Shown here piece after piece: positions 34,335 through 42,547 of a stretch of DNA of 48,650 nt (positions within the stretch are counted from its first letter, which is position 1; each line of letters opens with the position of its first letter). The notes under the pieces were generated by a model. That model was not told the origin of the DNA, made no database searches, and was given only the letters and a program-made list of their open reading frames with translations. Both the position numbers and the translations under genes were made by a program. The DNA comes from Bacteroidota bacterium (GTDB taxonomy: Bacteria > Bacteroidota > Bacteroidia > Chitinophagales > Chitinophagaceae): the NCBI GenBank assembly GCA_024640255.1, contig JAHEFI010000015.1, positions 1 to 48,650 on the forward strand. The letters run 5' to 3'.

Positions 34335-34365
34335 CAAAGATATGTATTTCCTACTAATTTAGTAG
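34335..34365 (-). promoter_or_regulatory. Peroxiredoxin promoter (-7 TATCTTTG) with an embedded palindrome
   Basis: The minus strand has TATCTTTG at 34335-34342. Eight bases upstream is CTACTAATTTAGTAG (34351-34365), a perfect 7+7 inverted repeat around one base. The palindrome covers the -33 and spacer region, which favours a repressor operator or an activator that replaces the -33 contact. The untranslated leader would be about 55 nt. Confidence 0.55.
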
Positions 34366-34420
34366 ACTTTTATAAAATTATTTTTAAAAAACTTTATGAA
34401 CGATTGTTAATCTGGAAATT

Positions 34421-34939
34421 TTATTCGGAATATAAATCTAATAATCCCTCAGGCAATTCAACAGTAACCAACTTTTTAGCATGGTTCACTGCTTTAAGGG
34501 TCTCTTCGTGTAATGGAATATAAGCTTCTTGGCCATTGTAATCAATAGTAACTAATAATTGATGGGGTTGCTCAATTACTTCTTTAATAACGCCTAATGG
34601 TTTACCTGCTTCTTGTACCATAAAACCTAATAAAGCCAATGGCGCATTTTTCTCTACTAATTTTTGAAATTCTTCCTGAGGTACCCACACTTTTTTAGAT
34701 ACCACAATGGAAGTTGCCTCTCTAGTTTTCATTCCCTCAAAATGTACATGGGTTAATGTATCCGTTTTGGCTGAGGCTGATTGAATAAAATAAGGAATAA
34801 AACTATTCTTGGTTTGCTCTACAAATAAAACTTCAACTCCTTTGAATGAAATAGATTTACCCAACGCATGTTCTATAATCACTTGTCCAGTGATTCCATG
34901 TGGTGCAACAATTTTACCAATGTGGATCAAATCTTTCAT
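34421..34939 (-). CDS. rimM: Ribosome maturation factor RimM
   Basis: The 172-residue protein helps assemble the 30S head through S19. It starts MKDLIHIGKIVAPHGITGQV, the family signature. An N-terminal RimM barrel is followed by a PRC-barrel domain (about 95-172; LLGFMVQEAGKPLGVI, QEAYIPLHEETLKAV, VELPEGLLDLYSE). I use the ATG at 34939, not the in-frame TTG two codons earlier. It lies downstream of rpsP in the conserved ffh-rpsP-rimM order, but a terminator separates them. A perfect -7 box is 3 nt from its ATG. Confidence 0.95.
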   Translation of the reverse strand: MKDLIHIGKIVAPHGITGQVIIEHALGKSISFKGVEVLFVEQTKNSFIPYFIQSASAKTDTLTHVHFEGMKTREATSIVVSKKVWVPQEEFQKLVEKNAPLALLGFMVQEAGKPLGVIKEVIEQPHQLLVTIDYNGQEAYIPLHEETLKAVNHAKKLVTVELPEGLLDLYSE

Positions 34940-34942
34940 ACG

Positions 34943-34950
34943 CAAATTTA
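34943..34950 (-). promoter_or_regulatory. -7 promoter box (TAAATTTG) abutting the rimM ATG
   Basis: TAAATTTG, then 3 nt, then the ATG. Only 28 nt separate the rpsP terminator stem from the rimM start, so a private promoter must lie this close to the ATG unless the terminator is read through. Confidence 0.45.
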
Positions 34951-34967
34951 GGTCAAATCAATTCCAT

Positions 34968-35002
34968 AAAAAACCCCAGCTTCAAAAAGAAGCCAGGGTT
35001 TT
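34968..35002 (-). terminator. Terminator (or attenuator) between rpsP and rimM
   Basis: An imperfect stem (AAAACCC...AGCTTC with GAAGC...GGGTTTT, two mismatches) with a loop of five A on the plus strand is followed on the minus strand by TTTTTT. It starts 24 nt after the rpsP stop. Confidence 0.75.
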
Positions 35003-35026
35003 AAAGCTATTTTAATCTGTGAAAGA

Positions 35027-35530
35027 TTATTCTGCAGCTGGAGTTTCCTCAGCAGGTGCTTCTGGAGCAGCTTCTTCAGCTACTACTTCAGCAGGTGCTT
35101 CAGCCACTGGCTCAGCAACTTTCTTTACTACAGGAACATACACTTTCTTAGCAGCTTGTGCATTCTTATGTGCTGCTGATTTGCTAGCAATATTTGCTTC
35201 ATGCTCTGCAAACCAAGTTTGGAACTTAGCCATTGCAGTTGCTTCATCAAATAAACCTAACTTAACACCTCTTAATAAGTGTTTTAAATACAATACTCCT
35301 TTGAATGATAAAATTCTGTGAACTGTATCAGTAGGTTGTGCTCCTTTGTTTAACCACTCTAAAGCAACTTGACGATCCAATTGGATAGTTGCAGGAACAG
35401 TTAAAGGATTGTAAGTACCGATTTTTTGGATGAATTTACCATCTCTTGGTGCGCGTCCGTCTGCCACTACAATAAAGTAGAATGGTCTTTTCTTACTACC
35501 ATGACGCTGTAGTCTCATTTTTACTGCCAT
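35027..35530 (-). CDS. rpsP: 30S ribosomal protein S16 with a long Ala/Glu-rich C-terminal tail
   Basis: The S16 core starts [20 protein letters not shown] and includes [20 protein letters not shown] and the later [16 protein letters not shown]. At 167 residues it is about twice the usual 80-90. The extra part is a helical Lys/Ala segment (about 105-135) followed by an acidic tail rich in Ala, Pro and Glu ([20 protein letters not shown]). Extended S16 proteins are known in Bacteroidota. I start at the ATG at 35530; the frame upstream to 35593 adds a hydrophobic segment that does not belong. Its promoter is just upstream, separate from ffh. Confidence 0.96.
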   Translation of the reverse strand: MAVKMRLQRHGSKKRPFYFIVVADGRAPRDGKFIQKIGTYNPLTVPATIQLDRQVALEWLNKGAQPTDTVHRILSFKGVLYLKHLLRGVKLGLFDEATAMAKFQTWFAEHEANIASKSAAHKNAQAAKKVYVPVVKKVAEPVAEAPAEVVAEEAAPEAPAEETPAAE

Positions 35531-35575
35531 TTTAAATAGAAATTTATAGGCGTTAACAAATAGGGTTAATCGGTG

Positions 35576-35606
35576 CAAAGGTAAGGGAATCAAGCTAATT
35601 ATACAA
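35576..35606 (-). promoter_or_regulatory. Promoter of rpsP
   Basis: On the minus strand TTG (35604-35606), a 20-nt spacer and a perfect -7 TACCTTTG (35576-35583) lie 45 nt before the rpsP ATG. Confidence 0.55.
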
Positions 35607-35661
35607 GAATACCCAATTTGATTTGGTAAATTTTATACTGAAAATCAATCAGTTACAAAAT

Positions 35662-36993
35662 TTATCTTCTTAATCCAGGCATTCTACCCCCCATTCCAGC
35701 CCCAGGCATCTGGCCATTCATCATCTTCATCATCTGTTTCATTTGATCAAATTGTTTGATAAATGCATTGATCTCACTGATGTTTTTACCAGCACCTTTG
35801 GCAATTCTTGCCTTTCTACTTGGAGATAACAAATCTGGATTTCTTCTCTCTATTAAAGTCATGGATTGTATGATTGCTTCAACACCTTTAAAGGCATCGT
35901 CTTTAATATCTACATCTTTCAAACTCTTACCCATTCCAGGAATCATTCCCATCAAATCTTTAAGATTACCCATTTTTTTAATCTGCTGAATTTGGGTTAA
36001 GAAATCTTCAAAATCAAATTGATTTTTTCTGATTTTCTTTTCTAATTTTTTAGCTTCTGCTTCGTCAAATTGTGCTTGCGCTTTTTCTACCAATGAAGTG
36101 ATATCACCCATTCCTAAAATACGCTGAGCCATTCTCTCTGGATAAAAAATATCCAAAGTGTCCATCTTCTCTCCACTGCTCATAAACTTGATAGGTTTAT
36201 TTACAGTGTATTTAATAGATAAAGCAGCACCACCTCTTGTATCTCCATCTAACTTTGTTAAAACCACACCGGTGAAATCTAAGCGATCGTTGAAAGCCTT
36301 GGCAGTATTGACTGCGTCCTGTCCTGTCATAGAATCTACCACAAATAAAATCTCTTGTGGTTGAATGGCGTTTTTAATATTTGCCACTTCATTCATCATC
36401 ATTTCATCTACTGCTAAACGACCTGCTGTATCTATGATGATTACATTTTTATTATTTTGTTTTGCATGTGCAATGGCATTTTGTGCAATAGACACTGCAT
36501 CTTTGTTTTCTCTTTCAACAAAAATATCTACCCCAATTTGTTCTGCTAAAACGGTTAATTGATCCATCGCTGCAGGACGATAAATATCAGCAGCAACCAA
36601 TAGAGGAGATTTTTTTTGTGCCTTTAAATAAGTAGCTAATTTTCCAGAAAAAGTAGTCTTACCAGAACCTTGTAAACCTGCAACTAAAATAATCGTTGGA
36701 TTTTTTGAAGTATCTAATAAAGCAGCTTCAGAACCCATTAATGCAGTCAATTCATCTTGCACTATTTTCACCATCAACTGGCCGGGACTAATCGCATTGA
36801 TTACTTTTTCACCAATGGCTTTTTCTTTAATGGTATCGGTAAATTCTTTGGCAATTTTGAAGTTCACATCCGCATCCAACAAGGCTTTGCGAATTTCCTT
36901 GATGGTATTCGCAACATTCAATTCATTAATTCTTGCTTGTCCTTTAAGGTGCTTAAAGGCTGATTCTAATTTTTCACTTAGGTTATTAAACAT
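35662..36993 (-). CDS. ffh: Signal recognition particle protein Ffh (SRP54)
   Basis: The 443-residue GTPase binds signal sequences and 4.5S RNA and delivers ribosomes to FtsY. The NG domain starts MFNNLSEKLESAFKHLKG and has G1 GLQGSGKTTFSGKLA, DTAGRLAVDEMM and TKLDGDTRGGAALS. The M domain (about 300-443) is Met-rich (FDQMKQMMKMMNGQ) with RNA-binding RRNPDLLSPSRKARIAKGAG. It ends in MPGLRR. Full length. The rpsP and rimM genes follow, as in many bacteria. Confidence 0.98.
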   Translation of the reverse strand: MFNNLSEKLESAFKHLKGQARINELNVANTIKEIRKALLDADVNFKIAKEFTDTIKEKAIGEKVINAISPGQLMVKIVQDELTALMGSEAALLDTSKNPTIILVAGLQGSGKTTFSGKLATYLKAQKKSPLLVAADIYRPAAMDQLTVLAEQIGVDIFVERENKDAVSIAQNAIAHAKQNNKNVIIIDTAGRLAVDEMMMNEVANIKNAIQPQEILFVVDSMTGQDAVNTAKAFNDRLDFTGVVLTKLDGDTRGGAALSIKYTVNKPIKFMSSGEKMDTLDIFYPERMAQRILGMGDITSLVEKAQAQFDEAEAKKLEKKIRKNQFDFEDFLTQIQQIKKMGNLKDLMGMIPGMGKSLKDVDIKDDAFKGVEAIIQSMTLIERRNPDLLSPSRKARIAKGAGKNISEINAFIKQFDQMKQMMKMMNGQMPGAGMGGRMPGLRR

Positions 36994-37012
36994 ACGAATT
37001 GATTAAGGGAGG

Positions 37013-37020
37013 CAAATATA
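37013..37020 (-). promoter_or_regulatory. -7 promoter box (TATATTTG) of ffh
   Basis: TATATTTG on the minus strand matches TAnnTTTG and lies 19 nt before the ffh ATG. No clear -33 is visible. Confidence 0.45.
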
Positions 37021-37139
37021 CGTAAATCTTGATAAAGCAGATAAGGTCTATTTTGTTGATATTCAATAGATTAGATAAGATTTCGCATTAGAATAATTCC
37101 TAATTGGCTATTTATTAACTATTTAGGTCAAAAAATAAC

Positions 37140-37169
37140 TTGTAACCAATCATTTATTTAATATTATTG
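37140..37169 (+). promoter_or_regulatory. Promoter of the START-like/lptF/SOD gene string
   Basis: TTG (37140-37142), a 19-nt spacer and TATTATTG (37162-37169; 5 of 6 fixed bases) lie 37 nt before the ATG at 37207. This and the ffh box on the other strand are the only signals I see in the 213-nt divergent gap. Confidence 0.5.
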
Positions 37170-37206
37170 CACCTAACGAAGCCTATTTAAAGAGGTCAAA
37201 GATTTT

Positions 37207-37590
37207 ATGAGTAAGAAACAATTATTTACACTTGAATTTCCAGTTAGATGTTCTCCATCCATACTTTTTGAATTTCTATCAACTGCATCCGGATTACAAG
37301 AGTGGTTTGCAGATAAAGTGGATGAATGGGAGAATGTTTACAGTTTTTCATGGAATGGCGGTGTACCAGACAAAGCAGAAATTTTAGATCAAGAAGAAGA
37401 TAAATTTATTCGATTCAGATGGTTACACGGAGAGAAGAATGAATATTTTGAATTTAGCATTGAAAAAACAGAAATCTCTAATCAAACCATTTTGGTGATT
37501 AAAGATTTTGCTGAAAAAAATGATATCAAAGACCAAAGTCAACTTTGGGAATACCAAGTCAAAGATCTATTTCATCGCATAGGTAGCTAG
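37207..37590 (+). CDS. START-like (SRPBCC/AHSA1-type) domain protein
   Basis: This 127-residue cytoplasmic protein matches the small START-like family of Bacteroidota. It opens KQLFTLEFPVRCSPSILFEF, then LSTASGLQEWFADKV and YSFSWNG. The strand/helix pattern ends with a long C-terminal helix. Such folds bind hydrophobic ligands; no ligand is known for this one. It heads a plus-strand string in which the LptF/G permease gene starts 10 nt after its stop, which hints at an envelope-lipid connection. Confidence 0.85.
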   Translation: MSKKQLFTLEFPVRCSPSILFEFLSTASGLQEWFADKVDEWENVYSFSWNGGVPDKAEILDQEEDKFIRFRWLHGEKNEYFEFSIEKTEISNQTILVIKDFAEKNDIKDQSQLWEYQVKDLFHRIGS

Positions 37591-37600
37591 TACTACAACA

Positions 37601-39025
37601 TTGTTCAAAAAATTAGACATACTAATTCTGAAGGCCTTTATTGGACCTTTCTTGGCAGCATTGACCATCACCACGTTTGTGCTAACCATGCAATTTTTTT
37701 GGCTATACATTGACGACTTAGTAGGAAAGGGTTTAGATTTTTTAACCATCATGCAATTGGTAGGCCTTGTTGCTATTAATACCATTACACTTTCTTTACC
37801 ACTTTCGCTTTTGTTTTCTTCCATTATGACTTTTGGCAATTTGGGAGAAAGTTTTGAACTAGTGGCCATTAAAGCAGCAGGTATTCCTTTGATTCGTTTT
37901 ATGCGACCTGTTTTTATTTTCACCATTTTTCTTTCTGGTATTGCATTTTTATTTGCAAATAATATTATTCCTATCGCGCAAATGAAACTTACCAAACTCA
38001 AGTACGATATCATTGTAGCCAAGCCTGCAATGGATTTAAAGGAAGGAGTGTTTTATGATAAGATAGATGGTTATGTAATTAAATTAGGAAAAAAAGAATC
38101 CAATGATAGTGTGATGCACAATATTGTAATCTTTGAAAAAAGATATGGATTACAAGATAATATGACCATGGCAGAATCTGGAATCATGCGCGTTTCTCCC
38201 GATAAGAAATTCCTAGAGTTTACCATGTTCAATGGTTGGAGATACCAAGAAAGAGGTCAAAGGGGTAATACGCCAACTGAATTCACCAGATTGTATTTTA
38301 AAGAGTATAAAAAAGTATTTGATTTAAAATCTTTTCAGTTGGGTAAAAACAATGATCAGATTTATGATCCAAAAATGTTGAGCATTCGTCAATTACAACA
38401 TGCTTTAGATTCTGTTCAAAATAATGATGTGTATTATTTGAAAAAGACCAAAGCAGAATTGGGCTCTTATATGAGGTTTATGGCTTACAAGGATAGCACT
38501 AAACTTTTTGATCGTATTAAAGCAAAGCCTATAAAATCGATGGATGAAATTATTCCAGCCGAAGAGAAATCCAGTAACATAGAAAATGTTGGCTATCAGT
38601 TTACTTCTATTTTAAGTAGTTTGGAGTCCTTATCCATCATCTACAAAGAGAAACTACAATCCACAGCATACCATGCTATTGAATGGCATCGCAAATTCAC
38701 TTTATCTTTTGCATGTATCGTTTTATTTTTAATTGGAGCACCCTTGGGATCTATTATTAGAAAAGGTGGATTAGGAACACCCATGGTATTGGCAGTTGGC
38801 TTTTTTGTAGTCTTTTTCTTGCTAAATAATTTTGGAGAAAAATTGGCCAAATCTGGCACATGGGATCCCTATGCTGGCATGTGGTTATCCAGCTTCTTGC
38901 TTATTCCGGTTGGGTTATTCTTAACCTATAAGGCTATGAGAGATTCTCAGTTATTTAACCAAGAATTTTACTACCGTACTTTACAACCAATTAAAGTAAC
39001 TTTGAAAAAGTACTTTAAAAAATAA
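37601..39025 (+). CDS. LptF/LptG-family lipopolysaccharide export permease
   Basis: The 474-residue protein has the YjgP/YjgQ layout. Three N-terminal membrane helices (from KKLDILILKAFIGPFLAALT) are followed by a periplasmic jelly-roll region (about 130-350) and three C-terminal helices (FACIVLFLIGAPLGSIIRKG is the conserved loop/helix). The second-helix region shows SLPLSLLFSSIMTFGNLGES, typical of the family. It works with LptB and LptC to extract LPS from the inner membrane. The start codon appears to be TTG at 37601; the first ATG is near residue 30 and would delete half of helix 1. It is 10 nt after the START-like gene and 4 nt before the SOD gene. Confidence 0.9.
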   Translation: MFKKLDILILKAFIGPFLAALTITTFVLTMQFFWLYIDDLVGKGLDFLTIMQLVGLVAINTITLSLPLSLLFSSIMTFGNLGESFELVAIKAAGIPLIRFMRPVFIFTIFLSGIAFLFANNIIPIAQMKLTKLKYDIIVAKPAMDLKEGVFYDKIDGYVIKLGKKESNDSVMHNIVIFEKRYGLQDNMTMAESGIMRVSPDKKFLEFTMFNGWRYQERGQRGNTPTEFTRLYFKEYKKVFDLKSFQLGKNNDQIYDPKMLSIRQLQHALDSVQNNDVYYLKKTKAELGSYMRFMAYKDSTKLFDRIKAKPIKSMDEIIPAEEKSSNIENVGYQFTSILSSLESLSIIYKEKLQSTAYHAIEWHRKFTLSFACIVLFLIGAPLGSIIRKGGLGTPMVLAVGFFVVFFLLNNFGEKLAKSGTWDPYAGMWLSSFLLIPVGLFLTYKAMRDSQLFNQEFYYRTLQPIKVTLKKYFKK

Positions 39026-39029
39026 TACC

Positions 39030-39755
39030 ATGTCCAATTCATCACAAAATCGTCGCCAGTTTCTGAAAAATACAGGAAAGGCAGGAATCGCATTGGCTAC
39101 TGCTCCATTCATTAGCAGTTGGAATTTTGCAACATCTGAATTTCAGCAACAAGGTTTACCATATGCATACAATGCATTGGAGCCCTACATTGATGCAATG
39201 ACCATGGAAATACATTATACCAAACATGCTGCGACTTATGCAAAAAATTTAGCAGATGCATGTGTGGCTGAAAAAGTAAATCCAGAAACAACTAGTTTGC
39301 CCACTTTACTTTCTAGTATTTCAAAATATAGCGCCAAAATGCGCAACAATGCAGGTGGACATTTTAACCATGAGTTCTTCTGGAAAATTATGAAACCATC
39401 TCCAGCAACTTCACCTCAAAACGAATTAGCAGAAGCCATCAATAAATCATTTGGATCTTATACTGCTTTTCAAACAGCCTTTGCAGATGCAGCAAAAGCA
39501 AGATTTGGAAGTGGTTGGGCTTGGTTAATTGTAAAAGCAGATGGACAATTAGCTATTTGCTCTACTGCTAATCAAGACAATCCTTTAATGGATATTGCAG
39601 AAGTAAAAGGCAGCCCAATTATTGGATTAGATGTATGGGAACATGCTTATTATTTAAAATACCAAAATAGAAGACCTGACTATATTAATAGCTGGTGGAA
39701 TTTGGTGAATTGGGAATTAGCGAATAAACATTTTTTGGAAGCTAGTAACAAATAA
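39030..39755 (+). CDS. sodA: Tat-exported superoxide dismutase, Mn-type
   Basis: The 241-residue protein begins with a twin-arginine leader: NRRQFLKN, a hydrophobic stretch (AGIALATAPFIS), then the mature enzyme. Metal ligands are the His of TKHAATY, the His in GGHFNHEFFW, and Asp and His in DVWEHAYYLKYQNRRPDY. Gly before the second His and the Gln of TANQDNPL are the Mn-SOD arrangement rather than the Fe-SOD one, though cambialistic enzymes exist. Export would protect periplasmic or outer-membrane targets from superoxide. It lies 4 nt after the LptF/G gene. Confidence 0.93.
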   Translation: MSNSSQNRRQFLKNTGKAGIALATAPFISSWNFATSEFQQQGLPYAYNALEPYIDAMTMEIHYTKHAATYAKNLADACVAEKVNPETTSLPTLLSSISKYSAKMRNNAGGHFNHEFFWKIMKPSPATSPQNELAEAINKSFGSYTAFQTAFADAAKARFGSGWAWLIVKADGQLAICSTANQDNPLMDIAEVKGSPIIGLDVWEHAYYLKYQNRRPDYINSWWNLVNWELANKHFLEASNK

Positions 39756-39763
39756 TTTTTCAA

Positions 39764-40750
39764 GTGCATTCTGCTAAACAAAACTTAAGAGTTCAATATT
39801 ATGTGACTGTATTAAGTATCATTGTTTTTTTATTAAAAACTTGGACTTATATATTAACGCATTCATTATCTGTTTTATCAGATACATTAGAGAGTATTGT
39901 CAATATTGTAGCCACATTAGTAGGATCCTATAGTTTATACATTGCCTCCAAGCCTAAAGACAAAGATCATCCATATGGTCATGGCAAAGCAGAGTTTATA
40001 TCTTCTGCCTTTCAAGGAAGTTTAATCATTGGCGTAGGTTGTTTAATTATCTATAAATCTATTGATAGTTTTATACACCCAGTAAGCTTGCACAATTTGG
40101 ACAAAGGCATTTGGTTATTGTTTACCATTGCAGTAATAAATATTCTTACTGCATTCTTTGTTATCAGATTAGGAAAGAAAAATAATTCTTTAGCAATTGT
40201 CTCTACAGGAAAATTGTTTCAAATAGATTTCTTCACCACTATATCCGTAGCTATTGGTGTTTTATTGTTAATCCTTACTGGGTATGATAAGATTGATGCC
40301 ATCATTGCAACTATTTTAGGATTTTACATTATTTATGATGGTTATAAAATACTAAGGCAATCTTTGGCAGGCATTATGGATGAAGCAGATATGGCTTTGT
40401 TAGAAGAAGTAATTTTTGAAATTAATCAATCTAGAAATGAAAATTGGATTGATTTACATAATTTAAGAGTAATTAAGTACGGCGCACTTATGCATGTGGA
40501 TGCCCATTTAACAGTGCCTTGGTATTATAATGTAAACGAAGCACATGCTGCGGTAGATGATTTAACTTCATTAATTAAAAATAAATTTGGCAACACTATA
40601 GAGTTTTATATTCATACTGATGGATGTATGCCTTTTAGTTGTGCTATTTGTACTTTAGACAATTGTGAAAAAAGAACTAGTCCAAGCGAAAAGAAATTAG
40701 AATGGACAATGGAGAATGTTTTGTTGGATATCAAACATCAATTATCATAA
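39764..40750 (+). CDS. Cation diffusion facilitator (CDF) metal efflux protein with a Cys-rich tail
   Basis: The 328-residue protein has about six membrane helices and CDF signatures: HSLSVLSDTLES (metal-binding helix 2) and DHPYGHGKAEF before helix 3. A cytoplasmic C-terminal domain (about 205-285) carries AHLTVP-like and DDLTSLIKNK patterns. It ends in a cysteine cluster, C288, C293, C296 and C301, beyond the usual CDF fold. Likely substrates are Zn, Fe, Mn or Co; the sequence does not decide. The start codon is GTG at 39764, 9 nt after the SOD stop. Confidence 0.9.
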   Translation: MHSAKQNLRVQYYVTVLSIIVFLLKTWTYILTHSLSVLSDTLESIVNIVATLVGSYSLYIASKPKDKDHPYGHGKAEFISSAFQGSLIIGVGCLIIYKSIDSFIHPVSLHNLDKGIWLLFTIAVINILTAFFVIRLGKKNNSLAIVSTGKLFQIDFFTTISVAIGVLLLILTGYDKIDAIIATILGFYIIYDGYKILRQSLAGIMDEADMALLEEVIFEINQSRNENWIDLHNLRVIKYGALMHVDAHLTVPWYYNVNEAHAAVDDLTSLIKNKFGNTIEFYIHTDGCMPFSCAICTLDNCEKRTSPSEKKLEWTMENVLLDIKHQLS

Positions 40751-40756
40751 AATAAA

Positions 40757-42133
40757 ATGGACAATATGAAAGAATGGTCTGTGTATCAAGAAGCGAACAA
40801 AGAAAGATTTTTAGAAGAATTATTAGCATTATTAAGAATCCCAAGTATTAGTGCAAAATCGGAACACAACGGTGATATGTTAGCTTGTGCCAAAGCAGTA
40901 GAGCAATCTTTAAAAGACGCAGGTGCAAGCACTACTAAAATTTATGAAACACCGGGTCATCCAATTGTATATGGAGAATTAATCACTAACCCATCTTTAC
41001 CAACTGTACTAGTGTATGGTCATTATGATGTGCAGCCAGCAGACCCATTAGATCTTTGGAAAAGTGGTCCATTTGAACCCACCATCATTGACGGAAAGAT
41101 ATTTGCTCGTGGCGCCTGTGATGATAAAGGGCAATTCTATATGCATGTAAAAGCATTAGAGACAATGGTGAAAACCAATTCGCTAAAAACCAATATCAAA
41201 TTTATTATAGAAGGTGAAGAAGAAATCGGTAGTCCTAATTTGGCCAATTTTGTAAAAGCGAACCATGCATTATTAAAAGCGGATGTTATATTAATTAGTG
41301 ATACCGCTATGATTAGTATGGATACGCCTTCTATTGATATTGGCGTGAGAGGATTGAGTTATATAGAAGTAGAAGTTACTGGACCTAATAGAGATTTGCA
41401 TAGTGGTGTATATGGTGGCGCAGTGGCTAATCCAATTACTATATTATCGAAAATGATTGCCTCTTGTCATGACGAAAACAATCATATCACTATCCCTGGA
41501 TTTTATGATGATATTATTGAATCTACAGAGGCAGAAAGAAAGAAAATGGCAGAAGCACCATTTGATATAAATGAATTTAAAACTGATTTAGGAATTAATG
41601 AAGTGTGGGGAGAGAAAGGATATAGCACTAATGAGAGAACTGGCATAAGACCTACTTTAGAAGTGAATGGCATTTGGGGTGGGTACACTGGCGAAGGCGC
41701 AAAAACAGTTTTACCTTCAAAAGCATTTGCCAAAATTTCTTGCAGATTAGTACCGAATCAATCTTCTGCTAAAATCACCCAAAAAGTATTAGCCTATTTT
41801 AAACAAATCGCTCCTCCAACCGTTACCGTGAATGCTTTTGAACATCATGGAGGTGAACCTTATATTACACCAATAGATTCACATGAATACCAAAGTGCAG
41901 CAAAAGCCATTGCTACAACTTTTGGAAAAGAACCAATTCCTGTTAGAGGCGGTGGAAGTATTCCTATTTGTTCTTTATTTGAACAAGAATTAGGATTGAA
42001 AATTGTATTTATGGGATTTGGATTGGATAGCGATAATTTACATAGCCCTAATGAAAAATACGATATCGTAAATTTCTATAAAGGCATTGAAACCATTCCT
42101 TATTTTCATCAATACTTTGCCGAGAAAAAATAA
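40757..42133 (+). CDS. M20-family dipeptidase
   Basis: The 458-residue zinc peptidase resembles carnosinase/DapE-type dipeptidases. Metal and catalytic residues lie in VYGHYDVQPADP (His and catalytic Asp), RGACDDKGQ (bridging Asp), IEGEEEIGSPNL (catalytic Glu plus ligand), ISDTAMIS (Asp) and DNLHSPNEKY (His). A dimerisation domain is inserted (about 185-345, starting GVRGLSYIEVEVTG). No signal peptide, so cytoplasmic. It probably cleaves short peptides; exact specificity is not evident. It lies 6 nt after the CDF gene. Confidence 0.93.
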   Translation: MDNMKEWSVYQEANKERFLEELLALLRIPSISAKSEHNGDMLACAKAVEQSLKDAGASTTKIYETPGHPIVYGELITNPSLPTVLVYGHYDVQPADPLDLWKSGPFEPTIIDGKIFARGACDDKGQFYMHVKALETMVKTNSLKTNIKFIIEGEEEIGSPNLANFVKANHALLKADVILISDTAMISMDTPSIDIGVRGLSYIEVEVTGPNRDLHSGVYGGAVANPITILSKMIASCHDENNHITIPGFYDDIIESTEAERKKMAEAPFDINEFKTDLGINEVWGEKGYSTNERTGIRPTLEVNGIWGGYTGEGAKTVLPSKAFAKISCRLVPNQSSAKITQKVLAYFKQIAPPTVTVNAFEHHGGEPYITPIDSHEYQSAAKAIATTFGKEPIPVRGGGSIPICSLFEQELGLKIVFMGFGLDSDNLHSPNEKYDIVNFYKGIETIPYFHQYFAEKK

Positions 42134-42141
42134 AGCGTTTA

Positions 42142-42528
42142 ATGGAAACTACTATCACTAAAGTAAGATTAGATAAATACCTGTGGTCCATTCGAGTTTT
42201 TAAAACAAGATCTCAGGCTACGGATGCTATCGATAGAGGTAGAGTGAAATTAAAAGGTGAAAATGTAAAAGCTTCCAGAAATGTAGTGGTAGGTGATATA
42301 TACGAATGTAAGACAGAACATAAAGTGTGGACATTAAAAGTGACTCAATTATTGGATGGAAGATTGGCTTATTCAGAAGCCATTAAATATTACGAAGACC
42401 TAACCCCAGTAGAAGAACTAGAAAGAGTAAGAATGGTAGCAGCTAGCTTTCATACAGGTAAAAGGCTAAGTAAAATTGGAAGGCCCACTAAAAAAGACAG
42501 AAGAGATTTAGGTGAGTTTTTGGATTAA
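42142..42528 (+). CDS. hslR: S4-domain RNA-binding protein, Hsp15-like
   Basis: The 128-residue protein has an N-terminal S4 domain (VRLDKYLWSIRVFKTRSQAT, AIDRGRVKLKGENVKASRNV) and a basic C-terminal tail (GKRLSKIGRPTKKDRRDLGE). This is the Hsp15 layout. In E. coli Hsp15 rescues 50S subunits carrying nascent peptidyl-tRNA. It lies 8 nt after the M20 gene and 19 nt before trmD. Confidence 0.88.
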   Translation: METTITKVRLDKYLWSIRVFKTRSQATDAIDRGRVKLKGENVKASRNVVVGDIYECKTEHKVWTLKVTQLLDGRLAYSEAIKYYEDLTPVEELERVRMVAASFHTGKRLSKIGRPTKKDRRDLGEFLD

Positions 42529-42535
42529 CAATGTT

Positions 42536-42543
42536 TATTTTTG
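42536..42543 (+). promoter_or_regulatory. -7 promoter box (TATTTTTG) abutting the trmD ATG
   Basis: TATTTTTG, then AAAC, then the ATG. It begins 7 nt after the hslR-like stop, so trmD could have its own near-leaderless transcript in addition to any readthrough. Confidence 0.45.
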
Positions 42544-42547
42544 AAAC

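Noticed and set aside
37567..38022. 151-codon minus-strand open frame inside the LptF/G gene.
   Set aside because: Antisense shadow of a well-supported membrane-protein gene; composition is an artefact of low GC and hydrophobic codons.
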